Source: Thermohalobaculum sediminis (lineage in GTDB: Bacteria; Pseudomonadota; Alphaproteobacteria; Rhodobacterales; Rhodobacteraceae). Taken from it: a DNA stretch of 64,000 nucleotides. Where the stretch lies: positions 186,001 to 250,000 of the forward strand of contig NZ_JAMFKN010000002.1 in the NCBI RefSeq assembly GCF_023487995.1. The letters are read 5' to 3'. Position 1 is the stretch's first letter; every line of letters begins with the position of its first letter. The translations under genes were made by a program, and so were the position numbers. The notes beneath the pieces are model-generated. The model searched no databases. It was not told where the DNA came from and saw nothing but the letters and a program-made list of their open reading frames with translations. This document shows positions 1-8,224 of this stretch, one piece after another.

Positions 1-33
1 AACGTGAATAGTATGAACGTGCGGGAGGCCAGG

Positions 34-1248
34 ATGTCGGATCCGAGCAGGAATGAGGACGCGATCCGCCGAACGGCGCGCCATCTCGCAGAAACCGTTT
101 TTTCACAACGGGCGGCCGGGATCGATCGCGACGAGCGATACCCGTGGGAGAACGTCGAGGCGCTGCGCGACGCGGGCCTCGCGGGCATGACCATCCCGAT
201 CGCGCTGGGCGGCCGCGGTGCGTCGCTCATGGCCGCGGTGCTGGCGGTGAGCGAGATCGCCCGGCACTGCGCAGTCACCGCGCGCATCGTGGTCGAGACC
301 AACATGGGCGCGATCGGGGCCATCCTCGCCTATGGCACTCCCGCCCAGAAACAGCTTGCCGCCGATCTGGTGCTGGCCGGCGACAAGCCCGCGATCTGCA
401 TCACCGAGCCGGGCGCGGGTTCGGCCGCGACGCAGATGACCACGACCGCGCGCCGGGTGGCCGGAGGCTATGTCCTCGACGGGCGCAAGCACTGGATCAC
501 CGGCGGCGGGGTGTCGCGCCTGCACCTGATCTTCGCCCGCGTGGTCGAGGGCGGCCGGGCGCGCGGGATCGGCGCGTTCCTCGCGCTTGGCGGCAGCAAG
601 GGGCTCGAGGTCGGCCGCCGCGAGCCCACCATGGGCCTGCGCGGCATCCCCGAGACCGAGATCCTGCTCGACGGCCTGTTCGTGCCGGACGACATGGCGC
701 TGATCCCCGACGGCGATCCCGCGCACGGCTTCGCGAAGCTGATGACCGCCTATAACGGCCAGAGGGTCGGCGCGGCGTCAGTTGCGCTGGGATTGGGCCA
801 GGGGGCCTTCGCGCTGGCCCGCGACCACCTGCTCGAGCGCGAGCAGTTCGGCCGTCCGCTGGCCGAGTTCCAGGGACTGCAATGGATGCTCGCGGACATG
901 TCGGTGGGGCTCGCGGCGGCCGAGGCGCTGGTGTGGCGCGCCGCGCGGTCGGCGCCGGAGGGCGGGTTCCCCGACATGACGGCCGCGGCGCAGGCCAAGA
1001 TCCTCGCGGCCGAGACGGCGGTGAAGGTGACGAACGACGCGCTCCAGATGCACGGTGCGGCGGGGTATTCCCGCAGCCAACCGCTCGAGCGGATGGTGCG
1101 CGACGCGCGCATGTTCACGATCGGGGGCGGCACGGCGCAAATCCTGCGCACGCAGGTCGCGAGCGCCGAGCTGGGGCTGAAGCTGCCGCAGACCCGCGCC
1201 GGGCGCGGCGACATGCCGGCCACGCCGATGACCGCCGCCAGCGGCTGA
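34..1248 (+). CDS. Acyl-CoA dehydrogenase-fold protein, probable 3-sulfinopropanoyl-CoA desulfinase
   Basis: A 404-residue flavoprotein of the acyl-CoA dehydrogenase fold: ITEPGAGSA (about residues 123-131) and EREQFGRPL (about 267-275) are flavin/dimer motifs and MHGAAGY...RDAR closes the C-terminal bundle. The catalytic glutamate is absent at both family positions: the segment matching TEYP of medium-chain enzymes reads SRSQP, and the alternative helix-G site reads YNGQR (residues 240-244). A YxxQR motif together with Arg84 marks 3-sulfinopropanoyl-CoA desulfinases, which release sulfite to give propionyl-CoA; with the ATG at 34 an arginine falls exactly at residue 84. That start has GGGAGG just upstream, unlike the GTG at 4. 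The desulfinase call is inference from these residues; an inactive or differently specific dehydrogenase remains possible. Confidence 0.75.
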   Translation: MSDPSRNEDAIRRTARHLAETVFSQRAAGIDRDERYPWENVEALRDAGLAGMTIPIALGGRGASLMAAVLAVSEIARHCAVTARIVVETNMGAIGAILAYGTPAQKQLAADLVLAGDKPAICITEPGAGSAATQMTTTARRVAGGYVLDGRKHWITGGGVSRLHLIFARVVEGGRARGIGAFLALGGSKGLEVGRREPTMGLRGIPETEILLDGLFVPDDMALIPDGDPAHGFAKLMTAYNGQRVGAASVALGLGQGAFALARDHLLEREQFGRPLAEFQGLQWMLADMSVGLAAAEALVWRAARSAPEGGFPDMTAAAQAKILAAETAVKVTNDALQMHGAAGYSRSQPLERMVRDARMFTIGGGTAQILRTQVASAELGLKLPQTRAGRGDMPATPMTAASG

Positions 1249-1319
1249 GCGGGGGTTGCAAGCGGCGCGCGCATCGTTTCATCTGGGGCGTCTGAAAGCC
1301 GCGCCGGAGACAGGCTGCC

Positions 1320-2486
1320 ATGACGCCCTTCACCTTCCAGACGACCCCCCGCATCGTCGCGGGCCCGGGCTCGGCCGAACAGGCGGGCGAGATCCTTGCC
1401 GGGCTGGGCTGCCGGACGGTCGCGCTGGTGAGCGATCCGGGCGTGATCGGCGCGGGCCTCACCGACGCCGCGCGCGCCAGCCTCGCGAGCCACGGGCTGA
1501 GCCTGTTCATCTGGTCCGACGTGGTGGCCGATCCGCCGGAGGCCAAGGTCCTCGCGGCCGTCGTGGCGTGCAGGGCCGCCGGGGTCGATGGCGTCCTGTC
1601 GATCGGCGGCGGATCGCCGATGGACACGGCCAAGCTGGTGGCGGTGCTGCTGGGCCGGGACCAGCCGCTTGCAGGGATGTACGGCATCGGCAACGTGTCG
1701 GGCGCGCGCGTGCCGCTCGTGCTCGTGCCCACCACCGCGGGGACCGGGTCCGAGGTCACCCCGATCGCCATCGTCACCACCGGCGACGCCGAGAAGAAGG
1801 GGGTCGTCGCGCCGCAGCTCCTGCCCGACGCCGCGATCCTCGATGCCGCGCTGACCACCGGGCTGCCGGCCGAGGTGACCGCCGCGACCGGGATCGACGC
1901 GATGGTCCACGCCATCGAGGCCTTCACCTCGCGGCACCGCAAGAACCCGGTCTCGGACTGCCTCGCCCGCGAGGCGCTGCGGCTGCTTGGCGCCAACATC
2001 CGCCGCGCGGTGGCCGAGCCGGGCGATCTCGACGCGCGCGGCGCGATGCTGCTGGGCTCGATGCTGGCCGGGATGGCCTTCGCCAATGCCCCGGTCGCGG
2101 CCGTCCATGCGCTGGCCTACCCGCTCGGCGGGCACTTCAAGGTGCCGCATGGCCTGTCGAACGCCGTGGTCCTGCCCTACGTGCTCGACTTCAACCGTGG
2201 CGATCCCACGGGCACCGCCGAGGCCATGTATGCCGAGCTCGCGCCCCTGATCTTCCCCGAGCTCGCCGCCCATGACCCCGAGATGCGGGTGTCGGGGCTG
2301 ATCGGCAACCTCGCAGCGCTGGGGCCCGAGCTGGGGATGCGCACCCGCCTCTCGGACATGGGCGTCAGTCACAACCACCTGCCAATGCTGGCCGAGGACG
2401 CGATGAAGCAGACCCGGCTCCTGGTCAACAACCCGCGGGAAATGACGCTCGAGGCCGCGCTCGGCATCTATGAACGCGCCCTCTGA
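1320..2486 (+). CDS. Iron-containing (type III) alcohol dehydrogenase
   Basis: A 388-residue NAD(P)-dependent alcohol dehydrogenase of the iron-activated family. GGGSPMDTAK at residues 95-104 is the dinucleotide-binding loop. The metal ligands are all present: Asp193 and His197 in GIDAMVHAIEAF, His263 and His277 in the HALAYPLGGHFKVPHG segment. Length is normal for the family (about 380-390). It starts 71 bp after the preceding desulfinase-like gene with GGAGACAGG before the ATG, so both may be co-transcribed. The substrate (short alcohol, hydroxy acid or 4-hydroxybutyrate-like compound) cannot be told from the sequence. Confidence 0.9.
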   Translation: MTPFTFQTTPRIVAGPGSAEQAGEILAGLGCRTVALVSDPGVIGAGLTDAARASLASHGLSLFIWSDVVADPPEAKVLAAVVACRAAGVDGVLSIGGGSPMDTAKLVAVLLGRDQPLAGMYGIGNVSGARVPLVLVPTTAGTGSEVTPIAIVTTGDAEKKGVVAPQLLPDAAILDAALTTGLPAEVTAATGIDAMVHAIEAFTSRHRKNPVSDCLAREALRLLGANIRRAVAEPGDLDARGAMLLGSMLAGMAFANAPVAAVHALAYPLGGHFKVPHGLSNAVVLPYVLDFNRGDPTGTAEAMYAELAPLIFPELAAHDPEMRVSGLIGNLAALGPELGMRTRLSDMGVSHNHLPMLAEDAMKQTRLLVNNPREMTLEAALGIYERAL

Positions 2487-2525
2487 CCATCGCCGCGCCG
2501 GGCCGGCGCGGCCGCGCGGCGGCGG

Positions 2526-4418
2526 ATGAGGCGCGCGCTCCCGCAGCTCCTGGCGGCGGCCGCGTTCGGGCTGGTGCTGGCCGCGTTCCTCGCCAGCGGG
2601 CAGGGGCAGCGTCTCGAGCGCAATGTCGGGCTGGCGGCGCTCTACGCCCTGCGCGGCAGCGTCGAGGTGCCGCCCGAGGCGCTGGTGATCGCGCTCGACC
2701 AGAAGTCAAGCGACTGGCTCGCCTTTCACGCCGGCGACTTCGCGCGGGTCTCGGACGGCCTGCCGCGCTGCCTGCCCGAGACGACGCGCGCGACGCTCGG
2801 GCGGCTCCGCAACGTCAGCGACATGCCGCGCGGGATCCATGCCTGCCTGCTTGACGAGCTTGGACGGCGGGGCGCGCGGCTGGTCGTCTTCGACATCCTG
2901 TTCAGCATCGAGACCCCCGACGACGCGGCGCTGGCGGCGGCGATCCGCGCCGGCCCGCCCGTCGTGCTGTTCGAGCGCATCCGCGACGCGGTCGAGCAGG
3001 GCGCAGGCCGCGGCAGCATCGCGCCCCCGCAGCGCGTCCGCCCACGCCCGATATTCGCCGAAGCCGCCGCAGCGACCGGATCGTTCCTCGTCAATGCGCC
3101 GAGCGGAAACTTCGTCGAGGGCTACATCACGCGGACAGCCGATTTCCCCGACCTCGCGGCATTGCCCGACATCGCCGCCGCCCTGCATCGCGGCGAGCCC
3201 GCGCCCGCGCCGCCCGCGACCGGGCCCGCGGTGCAGCCGATCTGGCTCTACGGACCGCCGCGCGCGATCCCGACCTGGAGCCTGCGCGACATCTTCGACC
3301 GCGCAAGCGACCGCCCGCTGCCCGGCGACCTGAGCGGAACCACCGTCTTCATCGGCGTCTCGGACCCCGAGTTCCTCGGCACCAAGGATCACTTCAAGAT
3401 CCCGATCTCCGATCGGCGCGCCAACGACATCGGCGGCGTCGAGCTTGGCGCCGCTGCCTTTCTCAACCTGCTTCACGGCGACCTACTGGACCGCCCCGAG
3501 CGGATGGCGGCGGCTGGCATCGTCGCGGCATTCGGCCTGCTCGGCGCCCTCGCCGTGCAGTTCGTCGGCGGCTGGCATGGCCTCGCCCTCGTCGTCGCCC
3601 TGGGCGCCGGCTACGGTCTGGCCGGCTTCGCGGCGTTCGTCGGCGCCCGCATCTGGCTTCCTTACGCGACGCCGCTGTTCGTGGGCGTGCCGGCGCTGGT
3701 GCTCTGGGCGCTGATCGCGCGCTACGCGCTGGCGCGACGCATGGTGGCGCGGCTCGCTCCCCGGCCGATGGCGATCCGGCTGCTCGACCGGCCGGAGCGG
3801 GCAAGCCGCGTGCTGAGGACCGAGACGGTGACCGTGCTCTATACCGATCTGGTCGGATCGACCGGCCTTGGCGACCGCCTCGACCCCACGAGCTATAGCG
3901 CCGTGATCAACCACTACTACGAACGCGCGACGGCGGCGGTCGAGGCCGAGGGCGGGATGGTCGTCGAGTTCATGGGCGACGGCATCCTCGCGGCCTTCAC
4001 CGAGAGCGTGACCGGCCCCCGCCATGCCGCCGCGGGCTGCGCGGCGGCGCGCCGTCTCAGCCGGATGATGCAGCAGGACGCCGCCATGGACGGCGCCAAC
4101 CCCGGCGGGCGGCAGCGGCTGCGCATGGGCGTGCACACCGGCACAGCCTCGACCGGCGGCATGGGTCCGGCCCATCGCTTCAATTTCAAGGTTCTGGGTG
4201 ACGCGGTGAACACCGCCGCCCGGCTCGAACAGCTCGGCAAGGCGCTCGACGACGGCGAGCGCGACGTTATCCTGCTCTCTCAGACCGCGCGCGACGCCGG
4301 GGGCCTGCCCGACGAGGCAGTGGAGAGCCTTGGCGAGTTCGCGCTGCGCGGAAAAAGGGACGCAATGCAGGTGTTCCGCCTGCTTGACATGTCGACAAGC
4401 CCGGCAAAGCCCCGATAA
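2526..4418 (+). CDS. CHASE2-domain class III adenylate/guanylate cyclase
   Basis: A 630-residue membrane cyclase. A short N-terminal membrane helix (about 5-25) leads into a periplasmic CHASE2 sensor (about 35-320), then three closely spaced membrane helices (about 328-410), then a cytoplasmic class III cyclase domain (about 430-605). Catalytic residues are intact: metal-binding Asp441 (LYTDLVGST) and Asp485 (EFMGDGIL), Asp559 in GDAVN, and the transition-state pair Asn562/Arg566 (VNTAARLE). It should make cAMP, or less likely cGMP, in response to a periplasmic cue. The next gene encodes a secreted FecR-TPR-barrel protein, and CHASE2 and FecR genes are known to sit together, so that protein is a candidate partner. 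Confidence 0.9.
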   Translation: MRRALPQLLAAAAFGLVLAAFLASGQGQRLERNVGLAALYALRGSVEVPPEALVIALDQKSSDWLAFHAGDFARVSDGLPRCLPETTRATLGRLRNVSDMPRGIHACLLDELGRRGARLVVFDILFSIETPDDAALAAAIRAGPPVVLFERIRDAVEQGAGRGSIAPPQRVRPRPIFAEAAAATGSFLVNAPSGNFVEGYITRTADFPDLAALPDIAAALHRGEPAPAPPATGPAVQPIWLYGPPRAIPTWSLRDIFDRASDRPLPGDLSGTTVFIGVSDPEFLGTKDHFKIPISDRRANDIGGVELGAAAFLNLLHGDLLDRPERMAAAGIVAAFGLLGALAVQFVGGWHGLALVVALGAGYGLAGFAAFVGARIWLPYATPLFVGVPALVLWALIARYALARRMVARLAPRPMAIRLLDRPERASRVLRTETVTVLYTDLVGSTGLGDRLDPTSYSAVINHYYERATAAVEAEGGMVVEFMGDGILAAFTESVTGPRHAAAGCAAARRLSRMMQQDAAMDGANPGGRQRLRMGVHTGTASTGGMGPAHRFNFKVLGDAVNTAARLEQLGKALDDGERDVILLSQTARDAGGLPDEAVESLGEFALRGKRDAMQVFRLLDMSTSPAKPR

Positions 4419-4525
4419 GTTCGGCCGGACATGGGGAGCCGGACCACGGACGGCCGCGATGCTTCTGCGTTGCGGTCGTGTTGTCTTGTTTGTTCGCGGA
4501 TCAGCGGTTGCGCGGGGATGGGCGG

Positions 4526-7500
4526 ATGAAGTGGAACCATGTGTCGCGTCTTGTTGCCATCGCCATTGCACTCGGCGCGGGGACGCCGGGCGCCGCCTCC
4601 GCCGACGCGAGCTGCGCGACCGGGCAGGGCGCCGAGATCGTCGCCATCAGCGGCGAGGTCGCGATCGTCCCGCGCGAAGGCGCAGCGCGGCAGGCGGCGC
4701 TCGGGGATCTCATCTGTCCGGACGACACGGTCCGCGCCGGCGACGACGGCCGCGTCGAGCTGCGCTTCAGCGCCGACGAGACCACGATCGGCCTCGCCCG
4801 CAACAGCGAGGTGCGGATCCCCGAACGCGCCGACGGCGAGGCGAATGTCGAGCTGAGCTCGGGCCTCATGCGGTTCATCAGCTCGGTCCGCGGCTTCTTC
4901 TCGATCGACACCCGCCACGCCAATGCCGGCATCGACGGCACCGAGGCCGTCGTGGCGACCGGCGCCGCGGGCACGCTCGTCATGGTCGCCGAGGGGGACG
5001 TGACGATGCGCGGCCAGGCGGGCGCGCAACTCGCCCTGCCCGCCGGCGCCGCGGGGTTCGCCGCGCCCGGCCAAGCGCCGCGCCCGGCTGGCGAGGCGGC
5101 ACTGCCGCCCGCCTTCCGCGCGCTCCTCGTCGCGCCCGAGGCCGCGTCGGACTGGGCGATCCACTTTCCGCCGATCCTGCTCGCGGGCGGCAGCGACCCG
5201 GAATTGGCGGAGGCCGCGCGCCGGCTCGACGCGGGCGATCCCGACGGGGCAGAGGCGCTTCTCGCCGGCCGCGACGACGCGCGCGCCCTCGCGCTGGGGG
5301 CGGTCGCGGCGATCCTGCGCAACCGCGCGGCCGAAGGCGCGGCGCTGGCCGCGCGGGCGGTCGAGACCGATCCGGGCCTTGGCGCCGCGCATGTGGCGCA
5401 GAGCTATGCGCTCCAGGCGCAGGGCGACGTGGATGCGGCGCTCGCCGCGGCAGCGCGGGCCGTCACCGTGGCGCCCGGCGACGGCTTCGCGCGCGCGGCT
5501 GGCCGAACTGCGCTTCATCGCGGGCGATCCCGTGGGCGCGGGGCGCATGGCGGCCGAGGCGCTCGCGATCGAGCCCACCTCGCTCGCCCATGCCATCCAG
5601 GGCTTCGCCCGGTTGCACGCCAACGACTACGAGGCGGCGGCCTCGGCCTTCGCCGCAGGTGTCGCGCTCGACAGCGAGGACCCCACGCCGCGCATCGGCG
5701 AGGCCATGCTGGCGATCCGCCGGGGCGACATTGCCGCCGGGCGGCGCGCGCTCGAGCTTGCCGCGAGCCTCGATCCCCGCCGCGCCGCCACGCGCGACCT
5801 GCTCGGCCGCGCCTACGACCAGGAGGGGCTGCCGCACAAGGCGCTCTCGCAGCTCGACCTCGCCATCGCGCGCGACCCCGACGACCCGGCGCCGCGGCTG
5901 TCCCGGGCCGAGGTGCTGTTCGCCGAGAACCGACCCGTCGCGGCTCTGGCCGATCTGCGCGCCGCCGAGCAGCGCGCGGGCGCGCGGAGCGTGCTGCGCT
6001 CGGCCCGCGGCCTTGGCGAGGACCGAGCGATCCGTGGCGCAGCGATCGCCCGGACCTACGACACGCTGGGCTTTACCGAGCAGGCGGTGCGCGAGGGCGC
6101 GCGCGGCGCCGAGCAGGACCCGGCCAACGCCGCGGCCCACCGGGTTCTGGCGGACGTGCTGCGCGGGCGCGAGAACGCCGACACGGCGCGCGCGAGCTCG
6201 GCCTTCCGCGCCCAGGTGTTCGAGCCGCCTTCCACCGCCCCGATCCAGCCGTCGCTGACCGAGTCGGACCTCGCGCTGCTGAACGGCCCCGGCGCGACGC
6301 GGCCGAGCTTTGCCGAGCTTTCGCCCTTCTTCGAGTCCGACGGCATGCGCGCGGATCTTCTCGGCTTTGGCGGCACGCAGTCGACGTTCGGCGACGAGGC
6401 GTCGTTCACCGCGCTCCATCGCGGCGTGGCCGTGGGCGTGGGCCAGTTCCATTACCAGACGGACGGCTTCCGGACGAACAACGACGTCCGGCATGACGTG
6501 GTGAGCGTGCGGCTTAAGGGGCAGGCGACGCCCTGGCTCGACCTGTTCGGCGAATATCGCTACCGCAGCATGGATGGCGGCGACCGCACGCTGGAATTCG
6601 ACCTGCGCGACGTGGACGAAAGCGTCGAGATCCGCGACGAGCGCAATCTCTTCCGGCTGGGCGGACATGCGCGGATCGGCGCCGACCACGATGTCGCGGT
6701 GGTCGGAACCTACATCCGCACCAATGACGGCCGGCGCTCGGGGGAGGGCACGCCCGCCGTGCCGTTCCTGATCTCGGCCGGCCATTCCGAGAGCTTCAAC
6801 CTTCAGGCTCAGCATGTCGGCCGCTTCGGGCCGCTTTCGACGGTCGCCGGCCTCTCCTACGACGACTTCGAAGGGGATGCCGTAGCGATCCTCGATTTCG
6901 GCGGCAGCGGCTTCGCGCTGCCCCCGCTCGCGATCGAGCAGAGCCGGGTCTCGGCCTATCTCTATGGCACCTGGCTGATCGACAATCCCGGCCCATTCGC
7001 GGCGCTGGAGCTGACGGGCGGTGTCAGCTTCGACAGGCTCGACACCGACCTGCCCCGCGATGCCGACCTCACGCGCGCCAATCCCAAGGTCGGCGCGCGG
7101 CTCGAGGTGGTCGAGGGCGTGACGCTGCGCGGCGCCTATACCCGGACCGTGCAGCACGCGCAGCCTGCCGACGAGCGGCTCGAGCCGGTGACCGTCGCGG
7201 GTTTCGTGCAGTATATCGACCAGTTCAGCGGCTCGGTGGTGAATCAGGCCGGCGTCGGGCTCGACGCGGCGCTGACCGGCTGGCTCGACATCGGCGCCGA
7301 GGGCGTCCGGCGCTGGATCGACGTGAACCCGCTCATTACCGAGGGCGACACCGACGAGCTCGAGATCCGCGCCTATCTCAACGCCACCTTCCTCGAGCGT
7401 TTCGCGGCGCGGCTCGATGTCCGGCATCTCGACGCCGAATCGTCGGGCTCGGCGCTTGCCAACGATCTCGGCCGCTTCGAGGTCACCGAGGTCACCGCCG

Positions 7501-7805
7501 GGCTCGGCTGGTTCCACCCGAGCGGCTTCTTTGCGAGCGGCCGTGCCGGCATCGGGTGGACGGAGTTCGTCAACCGCAGGAACAGCTTCCGCGACCGGGG
7601 TTCGGACATCTTCCCGATCACCGAGCTCTCGCTCGGCTATCGCCTGCCCGACCGGCGGGGCGTGCTGAGCCTCGATCTGATGAACGTGGTGGATGCCGAT
7701 TTCGGCTTTGAGGACCGGCCCATCGAGGGCGTCACCGTCCCGGTCGCCGCACCACGATTCGCGCGTGATTTTGCAGCCTTGGCGAGGTTAAGGTTGCGTT
7801 TCTGA
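4526..7805 (+). CDS. FecR-TPR-outer-membrane beta-barrel protein (one frame interruption)
   Basis: Reads as one long envelope protein of about 1,090 residues if a frame break is ignored. From the ATG at 4526 there is a signal peptide (ending GAASADA), a FecR domain (about 30-185), tetratricopeptide-like helices (about 225-590) and a beta-barrel (from about 595) whose last residue is Phe (RLRLRF), as is typical of BAM substrates. The first part uses one frame up to about 5495; the rest, starting with RLAELRFIAGDP, uses another from about 5496. The break falls in GCGCGCGCGG (5489-5498), where two bases added or one removed restores the frame. Both halves look otherwise intact, so a base-calling error or recent slip is more likely than decay. 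It follows the CHASE2 cyclase by 107 bp. Confidence 0.75.
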
Positions 7806-7849
7806 GCGGATCTTTGCCCACTTTGCACTTTTTTGGGGGACAGACGAGA

Positions 7850-8164
7850 ATGACGAGAACGGGCCTTGTCGGCGGCCTTGCCGCCGCCGGCATCCTGCTG
7901 CCGATGGCGGGCGACGCGCAGACCTGCACCCAGCTTCCGCTGGCCGAGACATGCGAGGCGCGCGGCGTGACCCTGATCGACCGCAGGGTGCCCGGGACAA
8001 GGGGCGACGTGGTCTGCCAGTCCGGCCCGGCGAACCCGGGCAAGGTGCAGTATGACACCTACATCTACCAGTGGGGCTACGAGTTCTACAGCTGCAGCCG
8101 CTATCGAAGCTGCACTTGGGTGCGCAACAACGACATGGAGGCGTGGACGGCCTTCTGCAACTGA
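7850..8164 (+). CDS. Small secreted six-cysteine protein
   Basis: A 104-residue protein with a signal peptide (MTRTGLVGGLAAAGILLPMAGDAQ, cleavage probably after DAQ) and a mature part of about 80 residues containing six cysteines, which could form three disulfides, plus an aromatic stretch (YIYQWGYEFYSC). The ATG at 7850 is preferred over an upstream TTG because the signal peptide begins there. It starts 44 bp after the FecR-barrel gene on the same strand, so it is probably co-transcribed and exported with it. I do not recognise a family. Being periplasmic or extracellular, it could be a ligand or accessory of the barrel, but that is only inferred from position. Confidence 0.6.
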   Translation: MTRTGLVGGLAAAGILLPMAGDAQTCTQLPLAETCEARGVTLIDRRVPGTRGDVVCQSGPANPGKVQYDTYIYQWGYEFYSCSRYRSCTWVRNNDMEAWTAFCN

Positions 8165-8224
8165 CCGGCGCATGAGCCGGCGCCCGGCCCGGTCGCACGG
8201 CCTGCGCCGTGGGTCGGACCGGCC

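Noticed and set aside
7829-7834. T6 run after the FecR-barrel gene as a terminator
   Set aside because: No stem precedes it, and it lies just before the ribosome site of the next gene.
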